Below are positions 54,863 to 64,000 of a stretch of DNA of 64,000 nt, piece after piece. Positions within the stretch are counted from its first letter, which is position 1. Every line of letters starts with the position of its first letter. Under the pieces are notes generated by a model. The model was not told where the DNA came from, did no database searches, and saw only the letters and a program-made list of their open reading frames with translations. Made by a program: the position numbers and the translations under genes. Source of the stretch: Weissella oryzae SG25 (GTDB lineage Bacteria; Bacillota; Bacilli; Lactobacillales; Lactobacillaceae); contig NZ_DF820484.1 of NCBI RefSeq assembly GCF_000691805.2, forward strand, positions 1 through 64,000. Direction: 5' to 3'.

Positions 54863-55281
54863 TATTCACCCTCCACTTGACGAGTCAAGATTTTAGTCTT
54901 AACTGGCAACTTGTTAGATGCAAGACGCAAGGCTTCGCGAGCAACCTCTTCTGGCACGCCGGCAACTTCGAACATTACCTTACCGCGCTTAACAGGTGCT
55001 ACCCAACCTTCAGGCGTACCCTTACCATTACCCATACGAACACCGACACCCTTAGAAGTGTATGACAAATGTGGGAAAATCTTAATCCAAACTTGTCCAC
55101 CACGCTTCATGTGACGTGTCATGGCAACACGGGCAGCCTCAATTTGACGGTTTGTAATCCAGTGAGACTCAGTGGCTTGTAATCCAAACTCACCGAAGGC
55201 AACCGTCTTACCACCCTTAGCTTCACCACGCATCTTACCACGGTGAGGACGGCGGTACTTAACACGCTTTGGTACTAGCAT
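54862..55281 (-). CDS. rplP: 50S ribosomal protein L16
   Basis: A-site-region protein of 139 residues. It begins [19 protein letters not shown], with [21 protein letters not shown] (pieces), [15 protein letters not shown] and the C-terminal [12 protein letters not shown]. Lies 2 bp after rpsC. Confidence 0.97.
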   Translation of the reverse strand: MLVPKRVKYRRPHRGKMRGEAKGGKTVAFGEFGLQATESHWITNRQIEAARVAMTRHMKRGGQVWIKIFPHLSYTSKGVGVRMGNGKGTPEGWVAPVKRGKVMFEVAGVPEEVAREALRLASNKLPVKTKILTRQVEGE

Positions 55282-55283
55282 GA

Positions 55284-55940
55284 TTACTTGCCTCCTTGCT
55301 TCTTCTCTGGCAAAATATCACCCCGGTAAATCCAAGTCTTAACACCTAGTTGACCGAAAGTAGTAGTTGCCTCATCCCATGAGTAATCGATATCTGCACG
55401 CAAAGTGTGCAAAGGTACCGTACCCTCTGTGTATTGCTCAACACGAGCAATATCAGCTCCGTTAATACGACCTGAAACTTGTGTCTTGATACCCTTGGCA
55501 CCAGCACGCATTGCACGTTGCATTGCACCACGCATAGCGCGACGGAAAGCAACACGGCGTTCCAAGTCAGAAGCGATTTGTGATCCTACCAAGTGAGCAT
55601 CCAAATCTGGCTTCTTAATCTCAATGATGTTGATGTGCACGCGCTCACCCTTTGCCACTAGACCTGACAATTGGCTACGCAATGCGTCAACTTCTGAACC
55701 ACCCTTACCAATAACCATACCTGGCTTAGCAGTGTGGATTGAGATGTTTACACGGTTAGCTGTACGCTCGATCTCGATACGAGATACAGAAGCATCAGCC
55801 AACTTAGTCTCGATGTACTTACGCAACTTCAAATCTTCATGTAATGAAGTTACATAGTCCTTCTTGTTTGCGTACCACTTAGCATCCCAGTCGCGGATAA
55901 TGCCGACACGCATACCAGTTGGGTTAATCTTTTGACCCAT
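55284..55940 (-). CDS. rpsC: 30S ribosomal protein S3
   Basis: mRNA-entry-channel protein of 218 residues. [20 protein letters not shown] at the start, a KH domain with [15 protein letters not shown], and [15 protein letters not shown] in the C-terminal domain. Lies 13 bp after rplV. Confidence 0.97.
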   Translation of the reverse strand: MGQKINPTGMRVGIIRDWDAKWYANKKDYVTSLHEDLKLRKYIETKLADASVSRIEIERTANRVNISIHTAKPGMVIGKGGSEVDALRSQLSGLVAKGERVHINIIEIKKPDLDAHLVGSQIASDLERRVAFRRAMRGAMQRAMRAGAKGIKTQVSGRINGADIARVEQYTEGTVPLHTLRADIDYSWDEATTTFGQLGVKTWIYRGDILPEKKQGGK

Positions 55941-55953
55941 GACTCAATCCTCC

Positions 55954-56301
55954 TTACTTTTCTTTTACCACAATCGTAATGTGGCTAGTACGCTTGTTAA
56001 TTGGTGAAGCAGAACCCTTGGCACGTGGACGGAAACGCTTTAGCGTTGGTCCTTCGTTTGCAAAGGCTTCGGCAACTACCAAATCTTCACGATCTAGTGA
56101 GAAGTTGTTCTCAGCATTAGCAACTGCTGAGTTCAACACTTTAAATACATCTAATGAAGAGTGGTTTGGCAAAAATTGCAAAATTGCATATGCCTCTGAC
56201 ACACTCTTACCACGAACTTGGTCAAGCACAAGGCGGACCTTACGTGGAGCGACACGAACGATTTTCGCTGTGGCGCGTGCTGACGTGATTTGTTCAGCCA
56301 T
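55954..56301 (-). CDS. rplV: 50S ribosomal protein L22
   Basis: 115-residue protein with a long beta hairpin lining the exit tunnel. [40 protein letters not shown] and [11 protein letters not shown] are typical. Follows rpsS by 17 bp. Confidence 0.97.
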   Translation of the reverse strand: MAEQITSARATAKIVRVAPRKVRLVLDQVRGKSVSEAYAILQFLPNHSSLDVFKVLNSAVANAENNFSLDREDLVVAEAFANEGPTLKRFRPRAKGSASPINKRTSHITIVVKEK

Positions 56302-56318
56302 TCTTAGTGCCTCCTAAA

Positions 56319-56600
56319 TTACTTACGCTTAGTCTTTTTGTCATCCGCTGCGTGACCATGGAATGTACGCGTAGGGACGAACTCACCAAGCTTGTGACCA
56401 ACCATGTCTTCTTGAACTAGAACTGGTACGTGCTTACGACCATCGTAAACTGCAAAAGTCAATCCAATAAAGGTAGGGAAAATCGTTGAACGACGTGACC
56501 ATGTTTTAATTACTTCTTGCTTACTTGAAGCGTTGGCTTCTTCAACCTTCTTCAACAAGTGAGCGTCAGCAAATGGTCCCTTCTTCAGGCTGCGACCCAT
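56319..56600 (-). CDS. rpsS: 30S ribosomal protein S19
   Basis: Head protein of 93 residues that pairs with S13. [39 protein letters not shown] (pieces) and [15 protein letters not shown] are invariant. Between rplB and rplV. Confidence 0.97.
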   Translation of the reverse strand: MGRSLKKGPFADAHLLKKVEEANASSKQEVIKTWSRRSTIFPTFIGLTFAVYDGRKHVPVLVQEDMVGHKLGEFVPTRTFHGHAADDKKTKRK

Positions 56601-56660
56601 AATTGAGTCCTCCTCTCGTTTGCTTGTGTGTTATACACTAAATTACTTGTTTAGACCAGA

Positions 56661-57494
56661 CTACTTGCTCTTACGACCACGAACGATAAACTTCGTTGAA
56701 CGAGCCTTAACGTTACGAGTCTTCTTACCAGCAGTCTTCTTACCCCATGGTGACATTGGAGATGGACGACCAACTGGGGCCTTTCCTTCACCACCACCGT
56801 GTGGGTGATCGTTAGGGTTCATTACAGATCCACGAACGTGTGGACGTTGACCCTTCCAACGCTTACGACCAGCCTTACCCCAGTTGATCAATGAGTGTTG
56901 TTCATTTCCAACAACTCCAACTGTGGCGCGGTTGACAGCAAGGATCATACGAACTTCGCCTGATGCCAAGCGAACAAGAACGTACTTTCCTTCCTTACCC
57001 AACAATTGAGCTGAAGTTCCAGCAGAACGGACTAATTGTCCACCCTTACCAGGCTTCAATTCGATATTGTGGATTTGAGTTCCATCAGGAATGTTTGCCA
57101 ATGGCAAAGCGTTTCCGACCTTGATGTCGGCTTCAGGACCAGATTGAACAGTCATTCCGACCTCAAGTCCCTTAGGCGCCAAGATATATGCCTTAACACC
57201 ATCAGTATATTGCAACAAAGCAATATTTGCTGAACGGTTTGGATCGTATTCGATTGAAACGACTTTGGCTGTAACTTCATCCTTAGTCCGCTTGAAATCG
57301 ATGATACGGTATTGGCGCTTGTGTCCACCACCACGATGGCGAACAGTCATGTGTCCGTAAGAGTTACGGGCACCAGTGTTTGACTTTGATTCCAACAAGC
57401 TCTTTTCGGGCGTCGTCTTTGTGATCTCAGCAAAATCTGAGCCAGTCATGTTACGACGACCGTTAGAGGTTGGCTTATACTTCTTGATAGCCAC
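56661..57494 (-). CDS. rplB: 50S ribosomal protein L2
   Basis: Peptidyl-transferase-associated protein of 277 residues. [20 protein letters not shown] and the C-terminal [17 protein letters not shown] (His-rich) and [11 protein letters not shown] segments are conserved. Starts 15 bp after rplW. Confidence 0.97.
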   Translation of the reverse strand: MAIKKYKPTSNGRRNMTGSDFAEITKTTPEKSLLESKSNTGARNSYGHMTVRHRGGGHKRQYRIIDFKRTKDEVTAKVVSIEYDPNRSANIALLQYTDGVKAYILAPKGLEVGMTVQSGPEADIKVGNALPLANIPDGTQIHNIELKPGKGGQLVRSAGTSAQLLGKEGKYVLVRLASGEVRMILAVNRATVGVVGNEQHSLINWGKAGRKRWKGQRPHVRGSVMNPNDHPHGGGEGKAPVGRPSPMSPWGKKTAGKKTRNVKARSTKFIVRGRKSK

Positions 57495-57509
57495 GCTAAT
57501 GTCCTCCTA

Positions 57510-57797
57510 TTAGTTTTCGTTGAACAACTGAATGTCCTTTGAAGCGGCAGTCAATTGAACAATTGCCTTCTTACGCTTCTTAGTGTAACCAGAGAAGCGA
57601 CCTTGGCGCTTCAACTTACCACGTACGTTTGCTGTGTTGATCTTTTCGATTTTAACTTCGAAAATCTCTTCAATAGCGCGCTTAATTTGTGGCTTTGTGG
57701 CACGAACATCAACTTCAAACGTGTAACGCTTTTCATCCAAAACGTTCATTGTTTGCTCAGTGATGATCGGGCGCAAAATGATATCGCGTGCGTCCAT
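57510..57797 (-). CDS. rplW: 50S ribosomal protein L23
   Basis: Tunnel-exit protein that docks SRP and trigger factor, 95 residues. [32 protein letters not shown] and [18 protein letters not shown] match the family. Shares TAATG with rplD. Confidence 0.97.
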   Translation of the reverse strand: MDARDIILRPIITEQTMNVLDEKRYTFEVDVRATKPQIKRAIEEIFEVKIEKINTANVRGKLKRQGRFSGYTKKRKKAIVQLTAASKDIQLFNEN

Positions 57798-58420
57798 TAT
57801 GCCAAAACCTCCTCAACTTGTGCCAAAGCTGATTGTACAACAACCAACTTATCGTTGTTGATTACGTCAAGAACGTTAACACCCTTAGCAGTCATTACAG
57901 TAACATTAGTTAAGTTACGTGCTGCCAATGCTGCATTAGCATTGTTATCATCCAAAACGATCAACGTCTTTTCGTTTACATTCAAGTTGTTCAAAACAGC
58001 CTTGAAGTCCTTAGTCTTTGGTGCATCGAATGACAAAGCGTCAACCAATACCAAAGCATTGTCCAAAACCTTTTGTGACAATACTGACTTCAATGCCAAA
58101 CGGTAAACCTTCTTTGGCAACTTGTATGCGTATGAACGTGGTGTAGGTCCGAAGACGATACCACCGCCACGCCATTGTGGTGAACGGATTGAACCTTGGC
58201 GGGCACGACCAGTACCCTTTTGACGCCATGGCTTCTTTCCACCACCGCGAACTGCTGAGCGGTTCTTAACGGCATGTGTTCCCTGACGTAGAGATGCACG
58301 TTGCATCAATACTGCGTCAGTGATGACATTGTTGTTTGGCTCAATACCGAAGATAGCGTCGTTCAACTCAACTTCGCCGGCGTTTGAACCGTCTTGCTTA
58401 AACAAAGCAACCTTAGTCAT
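57797..58420 (-). CDS. rplD: 50S ribosomal protein L4
   Basis: 207 residues with an extended loop reaching the tunnel: [20 protein letters not shown] and [17 protein letters not shown]. In E. coli L4 represses the S10 operon through its leader; whether that holds here is unknown. Between rplC and rplW. Confidence 0.97.
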   Translation of the reverse strand: MTKVALFKQDGSNAGEVELNDAIFGIEPNNNVITDAVLMQRASLRQGTHAVKNRSAVRGGGKKPWRQKGTGRARQGSIRSPQWRGGGIVFGPTPRSYAYKLPKKVYRLALKSVLSQKVLDNALVLVDALSFDAPKTKDFKAVLNNLNVNEKTLIVLDDNNANAALAARNLTNVTVMTAKGVNVLDVINNDKLVVVQSALAQVEEVLA

Positions 58421-58443
58421 GTTATTTCCTCCCTTCGTCCTTA

Positions 58444-59070
58444 TTACTTAGCCTTGATAGAGCTCTTAACGGTAACAAGTGACTTGTTGGCACCAGGAAC
58501 ATTTCCCTTAACCAAAATTACGTTGTTTTCAACGTCTACACGTACAACTTGTAAGTTTTGAACAGTACGTTTGTGGTTACCCATGCGTCCAGGCAACTTC
58601 TTACCCTTGAAGACGCGGTTGATGATGGCACCCAATGAACCAGGACGACGGTGGTAACGAGAACCGTGCGCCATAGGACCACGTGATTGTCCATCCTTCT
58701 TGATGTTACCTTGGTAACCATGACCCTTAGTGATTCCAGTAACGTCAACTGCTTCGCCCTCAGCGAACAAATCAACCTTTACTTCATCCCCAACGTTATA
58801 TTCTCCTTCAGCGTCGCGAATCTCACGAATGTAGCGCTTAGGGGTCGTGTTTGCCTTTGAGGCGTGACCTTGCTCAGGCTTGTTGCTCAAAACGGCACGC
58901 TTGTCTTGGTAACCCAATTGAAGTGCACTGTAACCATCGTTTTCTACTGTTTTAACTTGTAGAACAACGTTGGCAGTTGCTTCAATCACCGTAACCGGGA
59001 TAAGCTCACCGTTCTCAGTGAATACCTGAGTCATGCCGACTTTGCGGCCTAAGATACCCTTAGTAGTCAT
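58444..59070 (-). CDS. rplC: 50S ribosomal protein L3
   Basis: Early-assembly protein of 208 residues near the peptidyl-transferase centre. It begins [13 protein letters not shown]; the loop [20 protein letters not shown] (pieces) and [13 protein letters not shown] are diagnostic. Starts 89 bp after rpsJ. Confidence 0.97.
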   Translation of the reverse strand: MTTKGILGRKVGMTQVFTENGELIPVTVIEATANVVLQVKTVENDGYSALQLGYQDKRAVLSNKPEQGHASKANTTPKRYIREIRDAEGEYNVGDEVKVDLFAEGEAVDVTGITKGHGYQGNIKKDGQSRGPMAHGSRYHRRPGSLGAIINRVFKGKKLPGRMGNHKRTVQNLQVVRVDVENNVILVKGNVPGANKSLVTVKSSIKAK

Positions 59071-59159
59071 GACTATCTCCTTTATAATGGTAAATTTTAC
59101 TTTTGGTCAGTTAAATGCTTAACCGGGCAAGTTTTCTTGCTGTTGTTGCGTTGTAAAAA

Positions 59160-59468
59160 TTACAACTTGATTTCGATGTCGACACCACTTGGTAATTCAA
59201 GCTTTGACAAGGCGTCAACAGTCTTAGCAGTTGGGTTCACGATATCGATCAAACGCTTGTGAGTGCGCATTTCGAATTGCTCACGTGAATCCTTGTGCTT
59301 GTGAGGTGAACGCAAAACCGTATAAAGTGTGCGTTCAGTAGGCAAAGGAATTGGACCTGAAATTTCAGCGCCCGTACGCTTTGCTGTCTCAACAATCTTT
59401 TCTGCAGATGCATCCAAGATTTGGTGCTCGTAAGCCTTCAAACGGATACGAATCTTCTTATTTGCCAT
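59160..59468 (-). CDS. rpsJ: 30S ribosomal protein S10
   Basis: Head protein and NusE partner in antitermination, 102 residues from ATG 59468 ([19 protein letters not shown]), with AAGGGAG upstream. The open frame continuing to 59648 is leader RNA and has no S10-like sequence. [20 protein letters not shown] is the conserved loop. First gene of the S10-spc-alpha superoperon. Confidence 0.97.
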   Translation of the reverse strand: MANKKIRIRLKAYEHQILDASAEKIVETAKRTGAEISGPIPLPTERTLYTVLRSPHKHKDSREQFEMRTHKRLIDIVNPTAKTVDALSKLELPSGVDIEIKL

Positions 59469-59655
59469 GATAAATCTCCCTTCGTCCATATTGGAATATG
59501 AAACTAACTCCGTGGAAACTACCGACGCACCCCAAGAATCCATGGCACTGGTTCTCGTGGCAATGCCGCCGGGTGTGTCGCAACCTCCCACATCAACGCT
59601 CGTTGAATAGTGTGCCGTGTGAACTGGTTGTTTGCCCTTCCGGCTCACACGTACT
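59469..59655 (-). promoter_or_regulatory. rpsJ leader
   Basis: About 185-nt leader with a GTGTGA/TCACAC hairpin, then GATGTGGGAGG and CGACACACCCGG, before the rpsJ Shine-Dalgarno. It resembles the rplK leader. A site for ribosomal-protein feedback is likely by analogy with S10 operons; the ligand is unknown. Confidence 0.6.
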
Positions 59656-59660
59656 TGAAT

Positions 59661-59689
59661 ATATTACCGCGTGGCTGTGGTAATTGCAA
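59661..59689 (-). promoter_or_regulatory. promoter of the S10 superoperon
   Basis: TTGCAA (59684-59689), 17-bp spacer, TAATAT (59661-59666) on the minus strand, then TTCAAGTA. It has the same -35 and spacing as the rplK promoter. Confidence 0.85.
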
Positions 59690-59860
59690 CCCTTTTGTTC
59701 AAGTAATTTACACAAAATCTTCAGAAATTATTGTATAACCGCTTTCATTAATTTATCAAAATTAAACGCCGGGTTTTAGCAATTAATTTCACTGTGGTTT
59801 ATCCGCTCTATATTAATAGTAGAAAGCCACAGAAAATAACGTTTTAAAACCATTAAAACA

Positions 59861-59920
59861 AAAATAATAAGCTGAAAGTCTTGGTATCTCAATACCCAAA
59901 ACTTTCAGCTTATTATTTTT
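59861..59920. terminator. strong hairpin terminator after the DUF975-like gene
   Basis: About 17-bp AATAATAAGCTGAAAGT/ACTTTCAGCTTATTATT stem continuing into GGTAT/ATACC, with A and T tracts on both sides. The 59690-59860 stretch upstream of the rpsJ promoter is AT-rich with nothing recognised. Confidence 0.9.
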
Positions 59921-59931
59921 AGTCATATTGT

Positions 59932-60777
59932 TTATTGTTGTGTCTTATTTGGATATAGGACTTCAACCTTTACAACTTGCTTAATAGGTAAGTCTTTTGT
60001 CAATTCAACATAAAAAGCGCCTTGGGCTGCGACTAGATATGGTTGCACCCAGAAGAAATTAATAACTGCGCATACAACAATCACAATCATAGCAACGATA
60101 ATTCTTACCATCATTGCATCGACAGCTCCTGTCATATTGCTGAAGATTAAGTAAACAATACCTATAGCGCTAGTAATTAAGGTAACTGCTGCAATAGCCA
60201 TTGGAATCCATAACCACCAAGCAATGCTCAACTGCAACACGAAGAACTGCCACTTATGCCCCTTCATCAACTTACTCGATTGCTTTAAGTAGGCACCAAC
60301 TCGATCTTGATCGCCTACCTGCCCACGCTCTAGTGCATCTGCACGTAGATACATTGCTTGCGAGTAGCCATAACCTTTAATGATACCTGGGACAATTAAT
60401 AGCAATGTCCAAAGTGCAGTGTAGATAATTTGCATAAACATCAAGCTAAACATTTTTATGAAACGACCAGAACGATAAAAGGCAAATAAATTAGGCAGAA
60501 CCTTGGCTGGTTGCTCACCTGTTCTAATCCAATTAACTGTCGCCCAGACCCAAGCGGCCATAAGTAATGCTAAGAAAATTCCCGTAAGGCCTGAAAGAAA
60601 ACCAGTCTCACCATTGATATGTAATGCTTCTTCCAATACAGCCGCAATTATCTCCGTAATCATTGAAAATACTACCCCGGCAACGAAATAAGCCAAAGTA
60701 AACTTAAGCATTGTCTTATAGTTACCCTTTTTCAATAATCCACGGGCTTTTTGCCGAATTGCTTGATTATTTCCCAT
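59932..60777 (-). CDS. DUF975-like integral membrane protein
   Basis: 281 residues from ATG 60777, preceded by GGGGTG; a longer start at 60804 has no site. It has a basic amphipathic N-terminus (RQKARGLLKKGNYKT) and about five to six hydrophobic helices. A central VPGIIKGYGYSQAMYLRAD segment is the best match to the DUF975 family of Gram-positive membrane proteins. Function unknown. Stands alone, facing the same way as the superoperon. Confidence 0.75.
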   Translation of the reverse strand: MGNNQAIRQKARGLLKKGNYKTMLKFTLAYFVAGVVFSMITEIIAAVLEEALHINGETGFLSGLTGIFLALLMAAWVWATVNWIRTGEQPAKVLPNLFAFYRSGRFIKMFSLMFMQIIYTALWTLLLIVPGIIKGYGYSQAMYLRADALERGQVGDQDRVGAYLKQSSKLMKGHKWQFFVLQLSIAWWLWIPMAIAAVTLITSAIGIVYLIFSNMTGAVDAMMVRIIVAMIVIVVCAVINFFWVQPYLVAAQGAFYVELTKDLPIKQVVKVEVLYPNKTQQ

Positions 60778-60869
60778 CGTTTTCACCCCAATTACTTTCT
60801 CCATGATTTAAAATCGTAATAACCTATCTGTATTATAACTGAAAACTGTAGTTAAAAATATTGATAAAC

Positions 60870-60948
60870 GCAAAAAAGCAGTCAAAAAATGCCAATTTAG
60901 TAACAAATTACTTTTATCGCTACTAGATAGGCAAACATTTGACTGCTT
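60870..60948 (-). terminator. terminator of the tsaB-tsaD operon
   Basis: AAGCAGTCAAA...TTTGACTGCTT long stem with an inner TTTGCC/GGCA extension, followed by TTTTTTG on the minus strand. Confidence 0.8.
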
Positions 60949-61000
60949 ACTTGTATTTATAAGCATGTAACAGATTTTGTGGTTTGACTGACTCCTTGGT

Positions 61001-62026
61001 TTAATCATCAAGATAGGCAAACTCTAATGTCGGATCTGCATTTAAATCCCAAGTGCCACGAGTACCATGCCGATAAGCAATATCCCCAGCTGCACCAATC
61101 ATCGCTGCATTATCACCAGCTAGCTCAATCGGTACTGGTAGATAGGTAACTGTTTTAAAATCTGCCAACAAAGTTGTTAAGCCATCACGTAAGCCATGGT
61201 TTGCGGCCACCCCACCAGCAACGATAAAACTTTTCACTGGATAAGCATTCAGCGCATGTCTGGTCTTTGTCAATAACACTTCAAGGACCGCTGCTTGAAA
61301 CGAAGTGGCCAAGTTAGTGTGGTCAATTACTTCGCCCCGTTGGTCAGCATTATGCAACAAATTGATGACGGCACTTTTTAGACCAGAGAAAGAAAAATTG
61401 AAATTATCTTCTGATAGCATTGGCCGTGGTAAATGATAGACATCTTGACCTTGATGAGCCATCGTATCAATTGTTTTACCTGATGGATACTTTAAGCCCA
61501 TTGTTCGACCAACTTTATCATAACTCTCACCAGCCGCATCATCCTGTGTATCACCAATAACTAAGTAATCATACTCGGCCTTCATCAAGACTAACTCAGT
61601 GTGCCCACCAGACACCATTAAGGCTAACGCGGGATAAACAATTGGTTTTACAAAATTAGCGGCAGAAATGTGACCGGCCAAGTGAATCACTGGTACCAAA
61701 GGTAAATTGTGAGCCCAAGCAATCGTTTTAGCTGCCGTTACACCAATCAGTAAGGCTCCAACTAAACCTGGCCCCTGGGTAACTGCAATTGCCGTTAAAT
61801 CTGCATAGGTAAGTTGTGCGTCTTCAAGGGCTGCATCCGCTAAAATGGTTACCTGCTCGATATGATGCCGACTCGCGACTTCTGGCACAATTCCACCAAA
61901 GCGTTGGTGACTTTTGATTTGAGTTGCTGTTTCTAAGCTGAGAATTTCATGACCATTTTTAACGATTGCTACGCTAGTTTCGTCTGCACTTGATTCAAAC
62001 GCCATTATTATTCGATTTTCGGTCAT
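61001..62026 (-). CDS. tsaD: tRNA N6-threonylcarbamoyladenosine transferase TsaD
   Basis: Catalytic subunit that transfers threonylcarbamoyl to A37 of ANN-decoding tRNAs. 341 residues, ASKHA fold with [14 protein letters not shown] at the N-terminus, the HHIEQ metal motif, [12 protein letters not shown] and SGGHTEL. Preceded by GAGGTG. Last gene of tsaB-rimI-rimI-tsaD; works with TsaB (63038-63760). Confidence 0.96.
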   Translation of the reverse strand: MTENRIIMAFESSADETSVAIVKNGHEILSLETATQIKSHQRFGGIVPEVASRHHIEQVTILADAALEDAQLTYADLTAIAVTQGPGLVGALLIGVTAAKTIAWAHNLPLVPVIHLAGHISAANFVKPIVYPALALMVSGGHTELVLMKAEYDYLVIGDTQDDAAGESYDKVGRTMGLKYPSGKTIDTMAHQGQDVYHLPRPMLSEDNFNFSFSGLKSAVINLLHNADQRGEVIDHTNLATSFQAAVLEVLLTKTRHALNAYPVKSFIVAGGVAANHGLRDGLTTLLADFKTVTYLPVPIELAGDNAAMIGAAGDIAYRHGTRGTWDLNADPTLEFAYLDD

Positions 62027-62030
62027 TACA

Positions 62031-62486
62031 TCACACCTCTCTTGTTTCTACCGGTAAATATAAATCCATAAGATAAGCATCTTCCTTTGGCTGACTATAA
62101 TAGTCTTCACGAATATTATAGATGTCAAAACCTAAGCGCTCATACAATCGGTGTGCCCGCTTATTACCATAGCGAACCTCAAGCATTGCACGAGTTCCTT
62201 TAGGAAAACGACTAAACCACTCCATTAGAAGCTGTTCAGCCAGATGTTGACCTTGGTAGGTTGGAATAATCGCTACATTGCTAATCGACAATTCATCAAT
62301 CACCAACGTTCCGCCCACAAAGCCAATCGCTTGGCCGTCAGTCTCTATAATCAAATAATGCGTTAAATTATTTTTTAGATCGTGCTCAAAAATTGCCTTA
62401 GTCCAAGGTGAGCCTTGGTAGGCTAGTTTAGCTAATTCATAGAGTTCAGCTGCGGTCGTTTTTGAACGATAACTCACTGTTAACAT
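62031..62486 (-). CDS. RimI-like GNAT acetyltransferase (second copy)
   Basis: GNAT fold protein of 151 residues: [19 protein letters not shown] (acetyl-CoA loop), [18 protein letters not shown] and DAYLMDL ending are RimI features. RimI acetylates ribosomal protein S18. It overlaps the preceding gene by 41 bp and is followed 4 bp later by tsaD. Which of the two adjacent proteins is the true RimI is not clear. Confidence 0.85.
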   Translation of the reverse strand: MLTVSYRSKTTAAELYELAKLAYQGSPWTKAIFEHDLKNNLTHYLIIETDGQAIGFVGGTLVIDELSISNVAIIPTYQGQHLAEQLLMEWFSRFPKGTRAMLEVRYGNKRAHRLYERLGFDIYNIREDYYSQPKEDAYLMDLYLPVETREV

Positions 62487-63060
62487 CTTCGTTACTGTCT
62501 CCTAACATCTGTGCCATATCGTAGGCATCCTCACCATTATCCTCATAATATTGCGTCCGTGTCCGAACAATTTCAAAGCCCAAACGCTTATATAGGCTAA
62601 CTGCACCTTGATTTGAAACGCGAACTTCTAAGGAAACGCGTCGAAACTTAATTTGATGAGCGACCGTCATTACATAGCTCAGTAAAAAAGTACCTAGCCC
62701 CCGCTTCTGCCAATCAGGAGCAACCGTGATGTTACTGATATGAACATCTTTAATTCCAGGTCGAAAGCTGGCAATAACATACCCTGCCAAAGAATTTGTT
62801 TCTGGTTCACGTAAAAGTATAAACAGTGAGTTATGTGGTTGACTCAATAAATCATAAAAGATTTCTTCTGCCCAAGGCTCATCGCCAGCATAAGCTAAGC
62901 GTTCAACCAAAATCATTTCTGCAATATCGTCACGGGTTGCTGGTCGTAGCACAAATTTACGTCCCCGCACTGTAATTTCTTGGTAAAAATCACGGACAAT
63001 CTCTGGCAATGGTCGGCTAACCCAAGTAAACCAATTCCTAAACTTTTTCCACAAATCCAT
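62446..63060 (-). CDS. rimI: RimI-like GNAT acetyltransferase (first copy)
   Basis: 204 residues: an N-terminal extension (about 1-30) precedes a GNAT domain with ISNITVAPDWQKRGLGTFLL (acetyl-CoA loop; pieces), LEVRVSNQGAVSLYKRLGF and EDAYDMAQML. The position between tsaB and tsaD is standard for rimI. Longer than classical RimI (about 150 residues). Overlaps tsaB by 23 bp. Confidence 0.87.
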   Translation of the reverse strand: MDLWKKFRNWFTWVSRPLPEIVRDFYQEITVRGRKFVLRPATRDDIAEMILVERLAYAGDEPWAEEIFYDLLSQPHNSLFILLREPETNSLAGYVIASFRPGIKDVHISNITVAPDWQKRGLGTFLLSYVMTVAHQIKFRRVSLEVRVSNQGAVSLYKRLGFEIVRTRTQYYEDNGEDAYDMAQMLGDSNEDVNSELSFKNDRS

Positions 63061-63760
63061 GATTACTTACCCCAGGATGAGCTTTAGCCCAATCCACTTC
63101 TGCCTGTGATAGGCGCAAATACTTTGGTACAAATTGATGTATGTCACTTAGCTCAGTTAAAGGCTTAACTTGCCCTGCCAAAGCTAACAGCTGACTTGCA
63201 TCTGGCAAATTCTTCTCACTAAAGCCCACATTTGGTAGTGCAGCTTGCAGCTCAGGTGCAAAACGTTGATACTCCCCAACGAAAGTAACTGGTCGCTCAA
63301 GCACCTTTAATTCATCAATCAAGTGTTGCAAATTACTATGGTGGTCATTTCCAACTGCTTCAAGCTGTCCATCTAGCCGCTGATAAGTTCCCACATACAT
63401 ATTATCGTTACGTGCATCCATAATCGGTACAATTACAGCCTCAGTATTGATCACATTAGCTGCCAATAAAGCCAAACTCGATACACCAACTAAGCTCAGA
63501 CCCAGTGTAAAGGCCAAAGTCTTAGCAGTTGTCACTGCAATTCGTAGTCCAGTATATGAACCTGGGCCCTGGCTTACAATGACTTGATTTAGGTCTTGTG
63601 GTTGCCAACCGGTACTTTTTAATAGTTCATCCATGAAAGGTAATAGTTGTGTAGAATGATTTTTAGCTTGGTTTGTATTTCTTTGGTCAACTAATTTACC
63701 ATCTTCGAAAATTGCAACGGAGAGTGGTTGATTTGACGTATCAAACGCAATAATTTTCAT
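63038..63760 (-). CDS. tsaB: tRNA threonylcarbamoyladenosine biosynthesis protein TsaB
   Basis: TsaD-like ASKHA protein of 240 residues that lacks the metal-binding His pair and scaffolds the TsaD-TsaE complex. IIAFDTSNQPLSVAIFEDGK at the start (pieces), SQGPGSYTGLRIA and PIMDARNDNMYVG are diagnostic. First gene of the cluster; AAGGAG precedes ATG. Confidence 0.95.
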   Translation of the reverse strand: MKIIAFDTSNQPLSVAIFEDGKLVDQRNTNQAKNHSTQLLPFMDELLKSTGWQPQDLNQVIVSQGPGSYTGLRIAVTTAKTLAFTLGLSLVGVSSLALLAANVINTEAVIVPIMDARNDNMYVGTYQRLDGQLEAVGNDHHSNLQHLIDELKVLERPVTFVGEYQRFAPELQAALPNVGFSEKNLPDASQLLALAGQVKPLTELSDIHQFVPKYLRLSQAEVDWAKAHPGVSNHGFVEKV

Positions 63761-63857
63761 AGCATGCTCCTTTTTTGCTAAGTTTGATTTTACACTGCTT
63801 TACCTACAGGTTAAAGTCATAAGTTACGGCTTTAAATCCAGCCCTTCTCAAACCCAA

Positions 63858-63898
63858 ATAAAAAGGTTAAGGCAATAATATCAGCTACCTCAACCTTA
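63858..63898 (-). terminator. terminator of galE
   Basis: AAGGTTGAGG/CCTTAACCTT stem of 10 bp with a 16-nt loop and TTTTTATTT on the minus strand. Confidence 0.85.
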
Positions 63899-63922
63899 TT
63901 TCTTTATTAATTCAATGCAATC

Positions 63923-64000
63923 TTAACGATCTTCATAGCCATTTGGATGCTTTTGGTGCCAAGTCCAAGCCGTTTTGATGATTTCTTCAACACTTTCGTA
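63923..64000 (-). CDS. galE: UDP-glucose 4-epimerase, C-terminal fragment
   Basis: Only the last 25 residues lie in the window, ending the frame at TAA 63923-63925. EEIIKTAWTWHQKHPNGYED is characteristic of the C-terminus of GalE, which interconverts UDP-glucose and UDP-galactose. The gene continues beyond the right edge. A strong terminator follows. Confidence 0.75.
   Translation of the reverse strand, partial: YESVEEIIKTAWTWHQKHPNGYEDR

Noticed and set aside
59469-59648. N-terminal extension of S10
   Set aside because: The sequence is leader RNA; S10 length and a good Shine-Dalgarno fix the start at 59468.

Overview
The window looks like chromosomal DNA of a low-to-moderate G+C Firmicute in the Lactobacillaceae, probably the Weissella/Leuconostoc branch. 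This is an inference from content: a Met T-box ahead of metQNI, pepD and pepV dipeptidases, ECF energising genes, a ComX/SigH-like sigma gene next to rpmG-secE-nusG, a short adenylate kinase, and a spc operon without rpsN. No species call can be made from the sequence alone.

Layout: (1) 1-2800: an AT-rich tandem repeat of unknown role, then a thiM-thiD-thiE thiamine salvage operon on the minus strand behind a TPP riboswitch. (2) 2849-5541: a metal operon (P-type ATPase, HMA-domain protein, Dps-like protein). (3) 5703-8439: a HerA-type ATPase and a C69 dipeptidase. (4) 8526-20516: a defence island with McrB-McrC, a tyrosine recombinase, and a type I restriction-modification operon (XRE regulator, hsdM, hsdS, hsdR) with a silent inverted half-hsdS. 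(5) 20635-24958: rpsI-rplM-truA-ecfT-ecfA2-ecfA1. (6) 25129-28674: a membrane protein interrupted by an amber codon, a type II NADH dehydrogenase with a membrane tail, and a beta-lactamase-fold hydrolase. (7) 28875-39504: rplL-rplJ, rplA, rplK, nusG, secE, rpmG, a sigma factor, osmC/ohr-like, rlmB, mrnC, pepV, gshA and cysS. (8) 39670-45365: nadE-pncB, and the T-box-controlled metQ-metN-metI importer on the plus strand. (9) 45819-59468: the S10-spc-alpha ribosomal superoperon from rpsJ to rplQ. (10) 59932-64000: a DUF975-like membrane protein, the tsaB-rimI-rimI-tsaD cluster and the 3' end of galE.

The most interesting part is the type I R-M locus. A 20-bp and a 34-bp perfect inverted repeat link the expressed hsdS to a silent, oppositely oriented target-recognition cassette. 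hsdM and the regulator gene lie between them, so recombination should turn round the modification operon itself. One inversion would leave hsdM beside a half-length hsdS and separate it from hsdR; two successive inversions would swap the first target-recognition domain. The recombinase gene is bounded by inverted copies of the same 17-bp core. Other points worth checking are a P-type ATPase with Asn in place of the phosphorylated Asp, a ThiM with Asp in place of the usual Cys, a MetQ without a lipobox, and a membrane protein with a conserved last helix beyond an in-frame TAG.
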